A stretch of DNA of 64,000 bases, taken from the NCBI RefSeq assembly GCF_002163755.1, contig NZ_CP015865.1, positions 10,480 through 74,479 of the forward strand. Direction: 5' to 3'. Below are positions 42,021 to 49,546 of the stretch, piece by piece. The notes under the pieces were generated by a model. The model did not search any database, was not told the origin of the DNA, and saw only the letters and a list, made by a program, of their open reading frames with translations. Source of the stretch: Vibrio campbellii CAIM 519 = NBRC 15631 = ATCC 25920 (GTDB taxonomy: Bacteria > Pseudomonadota > Gammaproteobacteria > Enterobacterales > Vibrionaceae). Every line of letters starts with the position of its first letter. Positions within the stretch are counted from its first letter, which is position 1. Both the position numbers and the translations under genes were made by a program.

Positions 42021-42578
42021 TTATTTCTTTGCATAGTTCACGCTTGGCGCTTCTTTAGTATGAAATTCGATCCGCACTCGTATGAAGTTATCATCGTGCA
42101 TGTCTTCAAGGCTTTTGATCGTGTTTTCAGAGGCGAGGGCGACGTTGATGTCGTCTTTCGGTAGAAAGGTATCGTTTAGGGTGTCCGGCGTGAGTCTCTT
42201 AATCTTCAGTTTTGCCTCCGTGAGACATTCGTCCTTGTAATTACAAACCTTAAAGGAGTTAATACTGGGCACCAATACTCGGCTCGCTAAGTGGCTTTTA
42301 TCTAGGTAGATAACACCATCCGGCACTCTTTCGTCCTTATAAAGTCGAACGTACATGTAGTGGTTAACAATACTTTTTGAAAGATAAGTGATTTCATCGG
42401 TGATGGTCTCGGAGTTTTTATAGACTTCGTCTCGCGCCATTTCCCGAATGATGTTTGTCACGTCGACCTTCGCTTTTTCGAATAAATAGTGCCCAAGGTA
42501 GTCCCCAGTAAAGACTAAAGCAGAGGCGACGCCCCCGGACAGCAATGTTTTTGATTTGATGCTCATCGCTTTACCCAT
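42021..42578 (-). CDS. Membrane-anchored hypothetical protein coupled to the DUF2235 gene
   Basis: The 185-residue protein has one N-terminal hydrophobic helix (LLSGGVASALVFTGDYLGHY, residues ~12-31) and a ~150-residue charged domain that would face the periplasm or cytoplasm. Its start overlaps the DUF2235 stop (TAATG), so the two are translationally coupled. In phospholipase effector loci the gene after the lipase usually encodes a membrane or periplasmic immunity protein, and this fits by position. It is not a recognisable holin or spanin. There are two cysteines (KVCNYKDECL). Function inferred only from context. Confidence 0.5.
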   Translation of the reverse strand: MGKAMSIKSKTLLSGGVASALVFTGDYLGHYLFEKAKVDVTNIIREMARDEVYKNSETITDEITYLSKSIVNHYMYVRLYKDERVPDGVIYLDKSHLASRVLVPSINSFKVCNYKDECLTEAKLKIKRLTPDTLNDTFLPKDDINVALASENTIKSLEDMHDDNFIRVRIEFHTKEAPSVNYAKK

Positions 42579-43651
42579 TAAATATACCCATAAAAAACAC
42601 GGGTTTTTATGCCTTGTAATCCCTTTGGGTCATAATCTGGATCTTGTTCTTTTCTTGCTAAGACAGAAGAGTGGATAACGGGCAAACATGACTCATCGGT
42701 AACGATACGATCGTTTTTTAGCACACACACTTTTCGGCTTTCCAATGTTAAACGCTGAAACAGCCCCGTTCGTTGCTTGTAGTGAATATGACCCATCTCG
42801 TTGGGTTGGATGTCGAGATCATTGTCATCAATGATGCCTAAATATGCCGAGGGTAACACTTCATCCAAAGCAACATCCTTCATCGTCAGAGTCAATTCTG
42901 GTAGTTTTTGGCACTTAACGAGATATGATAACCAGTCGATAGAGTGTGACAGTGTAACATCGGAAAGACCATCGTCATAAAAGCCTCCCCCAATATTAGA
43001 ATGCACACCAGGGAACCAGATTTCTTCAACACGAAGTGGATCGTAATTCATCAAGTTCGGTTGGAAAGCTCGACGACGTTCGTCGATGCTCACCATATGA
43101 AGTGCTCGGCCGACAACGGGTGATAATTGGTACATCTGCTCGTAAAGCGTTTCATTACTGAGCCGAGTTTTGGAGCTCAAATTAGGCAGGCCGGCACTGG
43201 TCACCGTATCGAATAGGCACATGAAAACGAAAGAGCAGGCGCTTGGGTTAACGAGGTCCTCGATAATGGTGACAAATTGACGCGCGATAGCCGCTCCCCG
43301 TGAAAAACCGGTAATAAGAACGATGTCACCATTTTCGTAGTGCTGAGTGAAGTCTCGACCCGCTTTCTCCAAAATCGCTTTTTTGTCGCCCATTGAGAAC
43401 GCAAAAGCGGATTCCAAAGCATTATGTAACGCATTACTGTACGTACCAATGCCCTGGTAATAAAAGCTCGCTTTGACGTTGTCTTGCATAGACTGGCCGT
43501 ACTTTTCCCCTTCATGCAAACCGCCACCTAACAAGAAATGCAGCTTTAAAATATTGGAGATACTGTCACCTTGCGCTTCCGAATTCGAAGAACAATCCAG
43601 TGGTTCATTCCCAGTGCCATCAAAGTTAAAAACAATCACTTTTCCTGTCAT
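42578..43651 (-). CDS. DUF2235-family alpha/beta hydrolase (Tle1-like lipase)
   Basis: The 357-residue protein has AAGGAG before its ATG. It opens VFNFDGTGNEP, the DUF2235 N-motif. The Ser-Asp-His triad is readable: S117 in TGFSRGAA, D148 in CLFDTVTS, and H217 in FPGVHSNIGGG. These match Tle1-type phospholipases injected by type VI secretion systems, which degrade membrane phospholipids. No PAAR or N-terminal delivery domain is present and no T6SS gene lies in the window. The downstream overlapping gene is a possible immunity protein. It is the first gene after the RfaH-like regulator. Confidence 0.8.
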   Translation of the reverse strand: MTGKVIVFNFDGTGNEPLDCSSNSEAQGDSISNILKLHFLLGGGLHEGEKYGQSMQDNVKASFYYQGIGTYSNALHNALESAFAFSMGDKKAILEKAGRDFTQHYENGDIVLITGFSRGAAIARQFVTIIEDLVNPSACSFVFMCLFDTVTSAGLPNLSSKTRLSNETLYEQMYQLSPVVGRALHMVSIDERRRAFQPNLMNYDPLRVEEIWFPGVHSNIGGGFYDDGLSDVTLSHSIDWLSYLVKCQKLPELTLTMKDVALDEVLPSAYLGIIDDNDLDIQPNEMGHIHYKQRTGLFQRLTLESRKVCVLKNDRIVTDESCLPVIHSSVLARKEQDPDYDPKGLQGIKTRVFYGYI

Positions 43652-43816
43652 TTTTTATTCTCCTTACGTGACAAATGAAGCCGGCAACCATTGCGTGGCG
43701 CGATATGTGAAAAACGGCGTCACCACATCCAGGTAACCAACGTTGATATCAACTGGCACAGTGATGGAGAAAAGGGGGAGTGACGGCGAGTTAAAAGCGA
43801 ATCTTCTGTTTGACGT

Positions 43817-44263
43817 TTAGCGTGCATGGAACACCAAGGATTGATGCAGCAATTTCACTCTCTCTGCATCTCTTGGCTCATTTTTTATCAGATTAATCAA
43901 TTGTTTGGATTTGGTGCTTCGGGTGTTACGTTGTGATTTTTTTTCGCTTGAGCGTTGCTTAAGCTGATCGATAAATTCGCTGGGCATGGTAGCAAAGCGA
44001 TTGCATGACCGAACAAAGTATGAGGCACCAGAGAGGCGTAAAATGTGTGAGAAGTTGAGCTGTGAATGATCGAATTGAACAAAGAGATAATTGGCGAAGA
44101 GCGGTACTGACTTTCTCCTGAACTGCCCTGGGCGATCTTGGCGCACTTTATAAACAGTCATCATCGGTTGATAAACCTCAATGCCCAGCTGTTCAAGTAG
44201 TGCGACTAGGTGAGTGTTTTTGTCCTTTCCATTTCCACTATAGAGTAAATACCATGCTTGCAT
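43817..44263 (-). CDS. RfaH/NusG-like transcription antiterminator (short)
   Basis: The 148-residue protein carries the NGN domain (residues ~3-100): MQAWYLLYSGNGKDKNTHL, EQLGIEVYQPM and the diagnostic FRRKSVPLFANYLFVQF. The C-terminal ~45 residues are short and helical (LINLIKNEPRDAERVKLLHQ), like the alpha-helical tail of RfaH before its refolding to a KOW barrel. Plasmid relatives such as ActX/TaA have this form. RfaH-type proteins load at an ops element and let RNA polymerase read through terminators in long toxin or surface operons. It lies at the head of an ~9-kb same-strand locus with internal terminators, a very suitable target. Confidence 0.82.
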   Translation of the reverse strand: MQAWYLLYSGNGKDKNTHLVALLEQLGIEVYQPMMTVYKVRQDRPGQFRRKSVPLFANYLFVQFDHSQLNFSHILRLSGASYFVRSCNRFATMPSEFIDQLKQRSSEKKSQRNTRSTKSKQLINLIKNEPRDAERVKLLHQSLVFHAR

Positions 44264-44993
44264 TTTAAACCCTCATCACTGAAAGACAGAAATAGCTCCG
44301 CCGAAATTGCACCCAAGTTTGAGCAATTTCAAAATACGCAACTAAATGCATTAAGGGGGAGTATACCTGCCTAGCCAGCAGGTCCGATTTGAGGTAGGAT
44401 GTGTTTTCATCAGACGTGCAGATGCAGCGGACCTGCCTAGCTCGGAAAGTCCACTTTTTTTTGCAACCGTTGTTTGACTAGGTCGGCCGTGGTTGTTCTT
44501 TAAATCGCGATCGTGACGCGCTGTATGGCTCGCTAGGTGACGTAAGTCTTTAAAACCTAACTTTTTTGTCGCCCATGGGCTTGGGTTCAGTGTGAATAGA
44601 CTGAGTCTTATCCTTATTTATTTTCATTATTATTAATAAGGTGTGTCTGTAGACTGGATGACCGTGTCGTCGACAATGCTGTCCGTGCGATACCTTCGTT
44701 TGCTTCCACCTTTCGCAAGCAAAACACATTGGTGTTGATGCAAATTTTGATGCGAAAGTGCGTCGGTTTAAACATTAAGAATGAAATTGGGCTTCAAGCC
44801 ACATTGTTTATGCAGATAGAAAGGCTTGTTAGTACAAAACCTCTTTACTGCAGTGGCCTCATTCTTTAGTCACCGACTGTTTTTGGCTAAGTTGTTCTTA
44901 GTCGATTTATAAATATTGTTAATCAGTTTTTCTATGGGCTGAAATGAGCATCTTTGTTAAAGCTTGACGGTTTAAATCAAACTTAATGAAGCA
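44264..44993. other. Long leader between the ColE2-type rep gene and the RfaH-like gene
   Basis: About 730 bp with no supported gene. It contains two CCTGCCTAGC repeats (44366-44375 and 44432-44441) with complementary AGGTCCG/CGGACCT words, a T-run, and on the minus strand GGCGGAGCTATT (44291-44302), which recalls the RfaH ops core GGCGGTAGC. It probably holds the promoter of the toxin locus and part of the ColE2-type origin. Confidence 0.4.
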
Positions 44994-46199
44994 TTACTCT
45001 CTTAAAGGCCGATGTAATGTTTGAGATAGTCGACCCTTATTGAATTCTTGTTGGTTCGAGACGTTTTTATCCTCTCTTTTTTCATGGCCATTCGGCTTGG
45101 CGCAGTTATCTGATACAGCATAATTAACAGCCACCCTTAAGCGCAGAAGTTCTGTAAGGGGGATGATGTCAGGTTGTTTGATCACGCTGTTGATAATGGC
45201 TTGATACTTTTTTACTGTCTGTCGGCAGAGCTTACTGAGGCCAGCTATCGCACTGAGCGTGACCCTTTGCTTGTCATTGAGCAACTTTTGTGTGGCAGTG
45301 AGGACCTTTTTGGCCGTTGCCGTTTTTCGCTCTCCGTGTGTCCTTCTCGCGGCCATTGATTGACGGACATTCAGTGGCAAAGAATCATCCAGGTTCATTA
45401 CGCCCCGGTTGATACATTCGCGTCCTACGTAATTGTCCCAAGTCCAACGTGCTACACTTTTTGTCGTCGCCTTGACTTCACTCTGTGGCAGGTTGCTTTC
45501 GTAACCTCTTAACGCAAAGTCATTACACCGCTGGGCGTATTGTTCAACGCGAGCCTTGAACGCTTCGTAATAGCTTTGCTCTCGTTCTTGGTCAACGATG
45601 CTGTAAGCAAAATGGCGTAACTTTTCGAACAGAGTACAGTTGCGGGAATGACTGGTGTCTCTTTTTTCCTTGCTTTCCCAGTGAGAGATATATTCAATCT
45701 CAACATGTGCCGCTAACTCCGACAGCTCATAAACGTAGCCATGAAACTCCGTCGTTGACCAGATGGGGTGATGCGGTGTCTTTGCGATAATGCCGGCATA
45801 ACAGGGGTCGGCTTTCAGTTGTTTTGCCATGCCTTGGTATACGCGCTTCATGAATTGAATCGGTTTGGCTCTTGCCTTATCACTGGTACAAACAGGAACG
45901 ATGGCATAATAAAGATGTGCGGTGTTCTTATGCTTGTCACGAACAATAAAATTCGGTGCAGGTAAAGACTGATCGTCCCATATATTTGGGTTCTCATGGT
46001 CTAAATCAAACACTAACCAGGAGATCATGTCAGCACGGTTTACTTGCATGTATGAGCGCTTTATCGCGTATTCTCGAGGACGGATGTTAGTCGCCATTTT
46101 ATTATCACTGCACCGAGCGAGAAAAGGTGCGGTACTCAGTAGCCGACGCATTGCCGCGTGACCTATTTGCGCATTAGCGGATTGAATTAGAGTATTCAT
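44994..46199 (-). CDS. ColE2-type replication initiator (Replicase/PriCT-like)
   Basis: The 401-residue protein has the layout of ColE2/ColE3-type Rep. An N-terminal primase-like half contains MISWLVFDLDHENP, FIVRDKHKNTAHLYYAIVPV and YAGIIAKTPHHPIWSTTEFH, which parallel the D-x-D and N-P-x-H-P-x-W signatures of the family. A C-terminal HTH (LSAIAGLSKLCRQTVKKYQ) lies at about 315-335. It would prime leading-strand synthesis at its own origin. Together with the Rep_3 gene at 16410 the replicon has two initiators, suggesting plasmid fusion or an integrated plasmid. The ~400-bp AT-rich stretch upstream may hold control elements. Confidence 0.8.
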   Translation of the reverse strand: MNTLIQSANAQIGHAAMRRLLSTAPFLARCSDNKMATNIRPREYAIKRSYMQVNRADMISWLVFDLDHENPNIWDDQSLPAPNFIVRDKHKNTAHLYYAIVPVCTSDKARAKPIQFMKRVYQGMAKQLKADPCYAGIIAKTPHHPIWSTTEFHGYVYELSELAAHVEIEYISHWESKEKRDTSHSRNCTLFEKLRHFAYSIVDQEREQSYYEAFKARVEQYAQRCNDFALRGYESNLPQSEVKATTKSVARWTWDNYVGRECINRGVMNLDDSLPLNVRQSMAARRTHGERKTATAKKVLTATQKLLNDKQRVTLSAIAGLSKLCRQTVKKYQAIINSVIKQPDIIPLTELLRLRVAVNYAVSDNCAKPNGHEKREDKNVSNQQEFNKGRLSQTLHRPLRE

Positions 46200-46617
46200 T
46201 CTATTTTCACTGACGATTGTACGGTTAGTTCATTGCATATACTTCTGTTAATACTGAGAGGCAATTATGTGAAATTAAGGTAGAGGAAGAAGGCTATTTT
46301 TCATGTATATGAGCTTTAAATAAAAATTCAATTCATCAATAAATAAATAATGTGATATTGGCCCAAAATATACCTATAAGAATTATAAAGTCTACTTTTA
46401 TTTATTTTTATGATCTCATTTTAAGTTATTGATTTGGAATAATGCCCTGGCAATTATGTGGTTACTTGATAATTAATCAATCATAATGAAAAAAGAAAAT
46501 TAATTACATTATTGTCAGATATTAAAGCCAGGGATTATATTTTCACATATCAAATGCTGTTGTTAGAAATGCATATAAACAAAAGCATTTTTATTTATAT
46601 TTGAAATATATTGATTT
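46200..46617. other. AT-rich stretch upstream of the ColE2-type rep gene
   Basis: About 420 bp of very AT-rich sequence without genes. It probably carries the rep promoter and antisense control, but no individual element can be named. Confidence 0.4.
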
Positions 46618-47199
46618 TTATGACTTACAGTGCAATAGAATATGAGCTTGGTTAGTTTTTTTATTCCAATCTTTCATTTCGGCAGTGTAACTGCCATGAC
46701 GCTGGATTGCATCGACAATCCTTGTGATTTGTTCGGAACGAGTATATATGGATACCGCAGGCCTTGACGTTGTGGGGGGGTTATCCTGTTTCAGGTGCTC
46801 CTCACTAAGATAGAGCACATCAGACTCCATCGTGGCATCACTGCGGTAGAGTTCCGAGTCTAGACCTTGTTTATCGGATAGGTACTCGAGCAGTGAATAC
46901 AATGGTTCTAAGCCGCCGATTTTGGTTTCTTTTGCTTTCTCATTCAATAAATAAAGCTTCTCTTCCAAATTAGAGCCTTTCGCTCTCGCAGTTTGGATCA
47001 TTAATTTAATGTCTTTTTTAACACTTGAGAACTGCTTATTATTGAGCTTTGGTTTAAGGTATTTAACCAGTATCTCGTTACGCCTAGAAACTGGGACAAA
47101 TCGTTGCTGCTCGGAAACCTTACAAAGTAAATGCAGTAAAGAATGAGTGATGGTGTCACATAATTGGTGATAGTAGCCAAAATCTTTCTGGATGGTCAT
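46618..47199 (-). CDS. Hypothetical protein (193 aa) beside the dif-like site
   Basis: The 193-residue, mostly helical and basic protein has no signal peptide or membrane segment (KYLKPKLNNKQFSSVKKDIK, QTARAKGSNLEEKLYLLNEK). The C-terminal end (IVDAIQRHGSYTAEMKDWNK) could be a small DNA-binding helix pair. It starts about 140 bp from the dif-like site and lies between that and the ColE2-type rep gene, so it may belong to the same integrated mobile element. I do not recognise the family. Confidence 0.5.
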   Translation of the reverse strand: MTIQKDFGYYHQLCDTITHSLLHLLCKVSEQQRFVPVSRRNEILVKYLKPKLNNKQFSSVKKDIKLMIQTARAKGSNLEEKLYLLNEKAKETKIGGLEPLYSLLEYLSDKQGLDSELYRSDATMESDVLYLSEEHLKQDNPPTTSRPAVSIYTRSEQITRIVDAIQRHGSYTAEMKDWNKKTNQAHILLHCKS

Positions 47200-47340
47200 G
47201 TTGTTATTATTTACTCTCGTTGGATATTACACTATAGAGAACTAGAACCTATTTAGTCTATTTTCAAGTTCGAATGAGACGCACTTATACTATTTTTGTA
47301 CTTTGCGATTACGGACACAGTAATACATCAGTCGAATGAC

Positions 47341-47368
47341 AATGCGCATTATTTACATTATGTTAAAT
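47341..47368 (+). promoter_or_regulatory. dif-like Xer recombination site
   Basis: The 11-bp left arm AATGCGCATTA and right arm TTATGTTAAAT, 6 bp apart (centre TTTACA), match Vibrio dif arms; the left arm equals that of the chromosome 2 dif as I recall it. This is a high-quality XerC/XerD site. It lies between the tripartite toxin operon and the 46618 gene and could be the attachment point of an integrated element. Confidence 0.8.
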
Positions 47369-47542
47369 CGTGCGGTAAGAGTTGTTCGGCGAAGCAACAG
47401 TACCTTAATTCGATATGACAATTACCTCTTAAATCATCATTAATACGGATGGTGGCGCCACTCAGCCGTTGTTATTTTAAAATCGGTAATATTCAGTTTA
47501 GATATTGTTTAACCCGTTACGTGGTCGACGCTAAGTATGGGG

Positions 47543-48361
47543 TTAAGATACATCGTGGATCAGAGTTTTCAACTCCTGGTTTGCGGCCATAAAGTAAAGT
47601 CTTATCTGGTTACGGTTCGTAATGTCGCCATGTTGAATATCGCTAGCAATATTGTCGATGTCTCCTACGATAAAACTTATAGAGTTAGCCACCTTGCCTA
47701 CTTTATCCATCACATCACTCAAATCTTGGGTGAAGTACTGCGTTTGTAATAAAAAGGACTCTTGCTGATTGATTTGATTCTGTGTAGCCCTAACCTGCGA
47801 CTCTAAATGGTGGACTTTATCCTGAGCATTCGAAATAAGCACTGCTAACGCAATTAGACCAGGTATGCCAAAGATACCGAGGCCTATTAAGTAGTATTTC
47901 TGCTTATTCAGTGCATCCAGTTCCCGCTTTTCACCATCAAGGTTAGATTGAAGCCCAGCAATAGTGGCTTTCAAATCTACGGTAATGGTTTGTAACGCTT
48001 GGCTGTTCTCAGCGATAGTCTTATTTGCTTGTCTCACTTGCTCCAAACAATCATCCACAGCCACCTGCGTCGACTTTGCCTCTTGTTGCACGTGGTCAAC
48101 AAAGCTTTGTAGCTCTACATCCGTTTCCGTATCTAGTATCGCCAGTTGGTTATTGATCTCATCATCTATCGAGTCGGCAAACGATAAGGCATCAGCTTGC
48201 ATACTTTGTATTTGGGGGACAAGATGATTAACGGTCGTTTCCATACTTTGTTGGATGGTAACGGCATTACGAGGCAAGCCACTGAATTGAGCAATCACTT
48301 TTTCAGAAGCCTGCATGTTGGCAATAGCTTGTGACAAAATGCCATCAGTTTTGGTACCCAT
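47543..48361 (-). CDS. Tripartite alpha-pore-forming toxin, C-like component
   Basis: The 272-residue protein lacks a signal peptide and is almost entirely long helices. A single hydrophobic hairpin/segment (YYLIGLGIFGIPGLIALAVL, residues ~156-177) is flanked by extended coiled-coils (TIAENSQALQTITVDLKATI, VHHLESQVRATQNQINQQES). This is the ClyA/HBL/NHE-superfamily design. By length and single membrane head it corresponds to the C component of AhlABC/SmhABC toxins, which inserts first into one leaflet. It is the last gene of the three-gene operon. Confidence 0.72.
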   Translation of the reverse strand: MGTKTDGILSQAIANMQASEKVIAQFSGLPRNAVTIQQSMETTVNHLVPQIQSMQADALSFADSIDDEINNQLAILDTETDVELQSFVDHVQQEAKSTQVAVDDCLEQVRQANKTIAENSQALQTITVDLKATIAGLQSNLDGEKRELDALNKQKYYLIGLGIFGIPGLIALAVLISNAQDKVHHLESQVRATQNQINQQESFLLQTQYFTQDLSDVMDKVGKVANSISFIVGDIDNIASDIQHGDITNRNQIRLYFMAANQELKTLIHDVS

Positions 48362-48414
48362 AAAATTCTCCGAACGACCCCAAAACGCCTGTCTTAGGGT
48401 CTATTAACAAAAGA

Positions 48415-49494
48415 TTAAGCGGCTAACCCGTTAACATAATCAGCGAGAGTCGCATTGCTCGGTACAATGACTGGGCTCACACCGGCCATTTGTGCCTTGG
48501 TAATGTTGATGTCAGTGATGACATCTTTTACAACCGTGTTAGCGGCCATTAGCCACATCTTGCGAACAGCATCGGGAGATTTGATACCAGTACTAATGTC
48601 TTTGCTCAGCATGTCTAAATCAGAGGAAAGTGCATCCCAAGAGTTGCTCATTTGAGAGGCAGCCGTAACGGCGTTCTGAGCTTGGTTTTGAAGGCCCGCA
48701 AAACCACTACTAATTGCAGAAGCAATGTGGACTTCTGCTGTTAGCGTTGAGCGTTGTTGATAAAGCGCTTGGCGCGAATTTAGTGAGTCTTTCAAAATCT
48801 TAGCACCAGCCGCAATGCCTGCCGTACCTGCTACCATCATAGCAACACCACCAATAACCACAGGCGTTGATGTCCCAGCAGTAACAAAGTCAGCCACTGC
48901 GCCGATCGCAGTAACGAACGCACCGCCGACAATTAAAAATCCGCCCGCCACAATGGTGGCAATAGAACCACTAACAGCGGCATTCAGTGAATCGATTTCG
49001 CCACTTAGTTTATTTAGGACACCATTATCACCGCCTACTTTGCTGTTTAGGTTTGTCACTACCGCTTGGAAGTTACCCGAGTCCTGAACCAGCGAGTCAT
49101 GCAGACCCAGAATCACAAGGCGTGTGTTACTTGATACTTCTTGGTATTTTCTCGCTTCATCGCGAAGCACCGCTAGTGCATCAAGCCACTCCTTTTTTGT
49201 TGCGCCTTTAGGACACATAATTGGAATCGTTTGATATAGCGCAAAGTAGTTAGAAATATTGGTAATGTTGTCAAAGATCTCTGGTTGAATGGTATTGAGG
49301 TATTGATTGGCGTGGCCTTTTGCAGTGGCCAAACCCGCATTAATTTTCGTTTGGTCATCATGCAGGTCAGGGAATTTGCCAAAATCAACTGGCACTTGCT
49401 GCAGTACACTGTTGCAGTAGTTTTGAATTTGAAGAGCCTGTGAATTTTGAGCGACCATACCGTGGTCAATGGCAACGGCTGTTCCTGTAAGCAT
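48415..49494 (-). CDS. Tripartite alpha-pore-forming toxin, B-like component
   Basis: The 359-residue helical protein has no signal peptide. The head region is a ~60-residue hydrophobic stretch (175-235; IATIVAGGFLIVGGAFVTAI, then PVVIGGVAMMVAGTAGIAAG) split by a polar turn (ADFVTAGTSTP), the form of the HBL/NHE/AhlB beta-tongue that refolds into transmembrane helices spanning both leaflets. The surrounding helices (LNTIQPEIFDNITNISNYFA; HIASAISSGFAGLQNQAQNA) fit PF05791-type HBL proteins. It would form the main pore wall. It is separated by ~55 bp from each neighbouring gene. Confidence 0.8.
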   Translation of the reverse strand: MLTGTAVAIDHGMVAQNSQALQIQNYCNSVLQQVPVDFGKFPDLHDDQTKINAGLATAKGHANQYLNTIQPEIFDNITNISNYFALYQTIPIMCPKGATKKEWLDALAVLRDEARKYQEVSSNTRLVILGLHDSLVQDSGNFQAVVTNLNSKVGGDNGVLNKLSGEIDSLNAAVSGSIATIVAGGFLIVGGAFVTAIGAVADFVTAGTSTPVVIGGVAMMVAGTAGIAAGAKILKDSLNSRQALYQQRSTLTAEVHIASAISSGFAGLQNQAQNAVTAASQMSNSWDALSSDLDMLSKDISTGIKSPDAVRKMWLMAANTVVKDVITDINITKAQMAGVSPVIVPSNATLADYVNGLAA

Positions 49495-49546
49495 ATTAGT
49501 TTCCTTTGAGAGTTATTTAGGGTGATTAAGATTTGTCGTGTGGGGA

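Noticed and set aside
42021..42578. Holin or spanin partner of the GH108 muramidase
   Set aside because: Only one N-terminal hydrophobic helix, a large soluble domain, and translational coupling to the lipase gene rather than to the muramidase; position fits an immunity protein better.
43652..43816. Small coding stretch between the RfaH-like and DUF2235 genes
   Set aside because: A protein-like run (SITVPVDINVGYLDVVTPFF) follows the RfaH-like stop in the same frame, but no ATG or suitable alternative start with a ribosome site exists.
48815..49211. Open frames antisense to the B-like toxin gene
   Set aside because: They are shadows of the low-complexity hydrophobic region of the toxin gene; no ribosome site.
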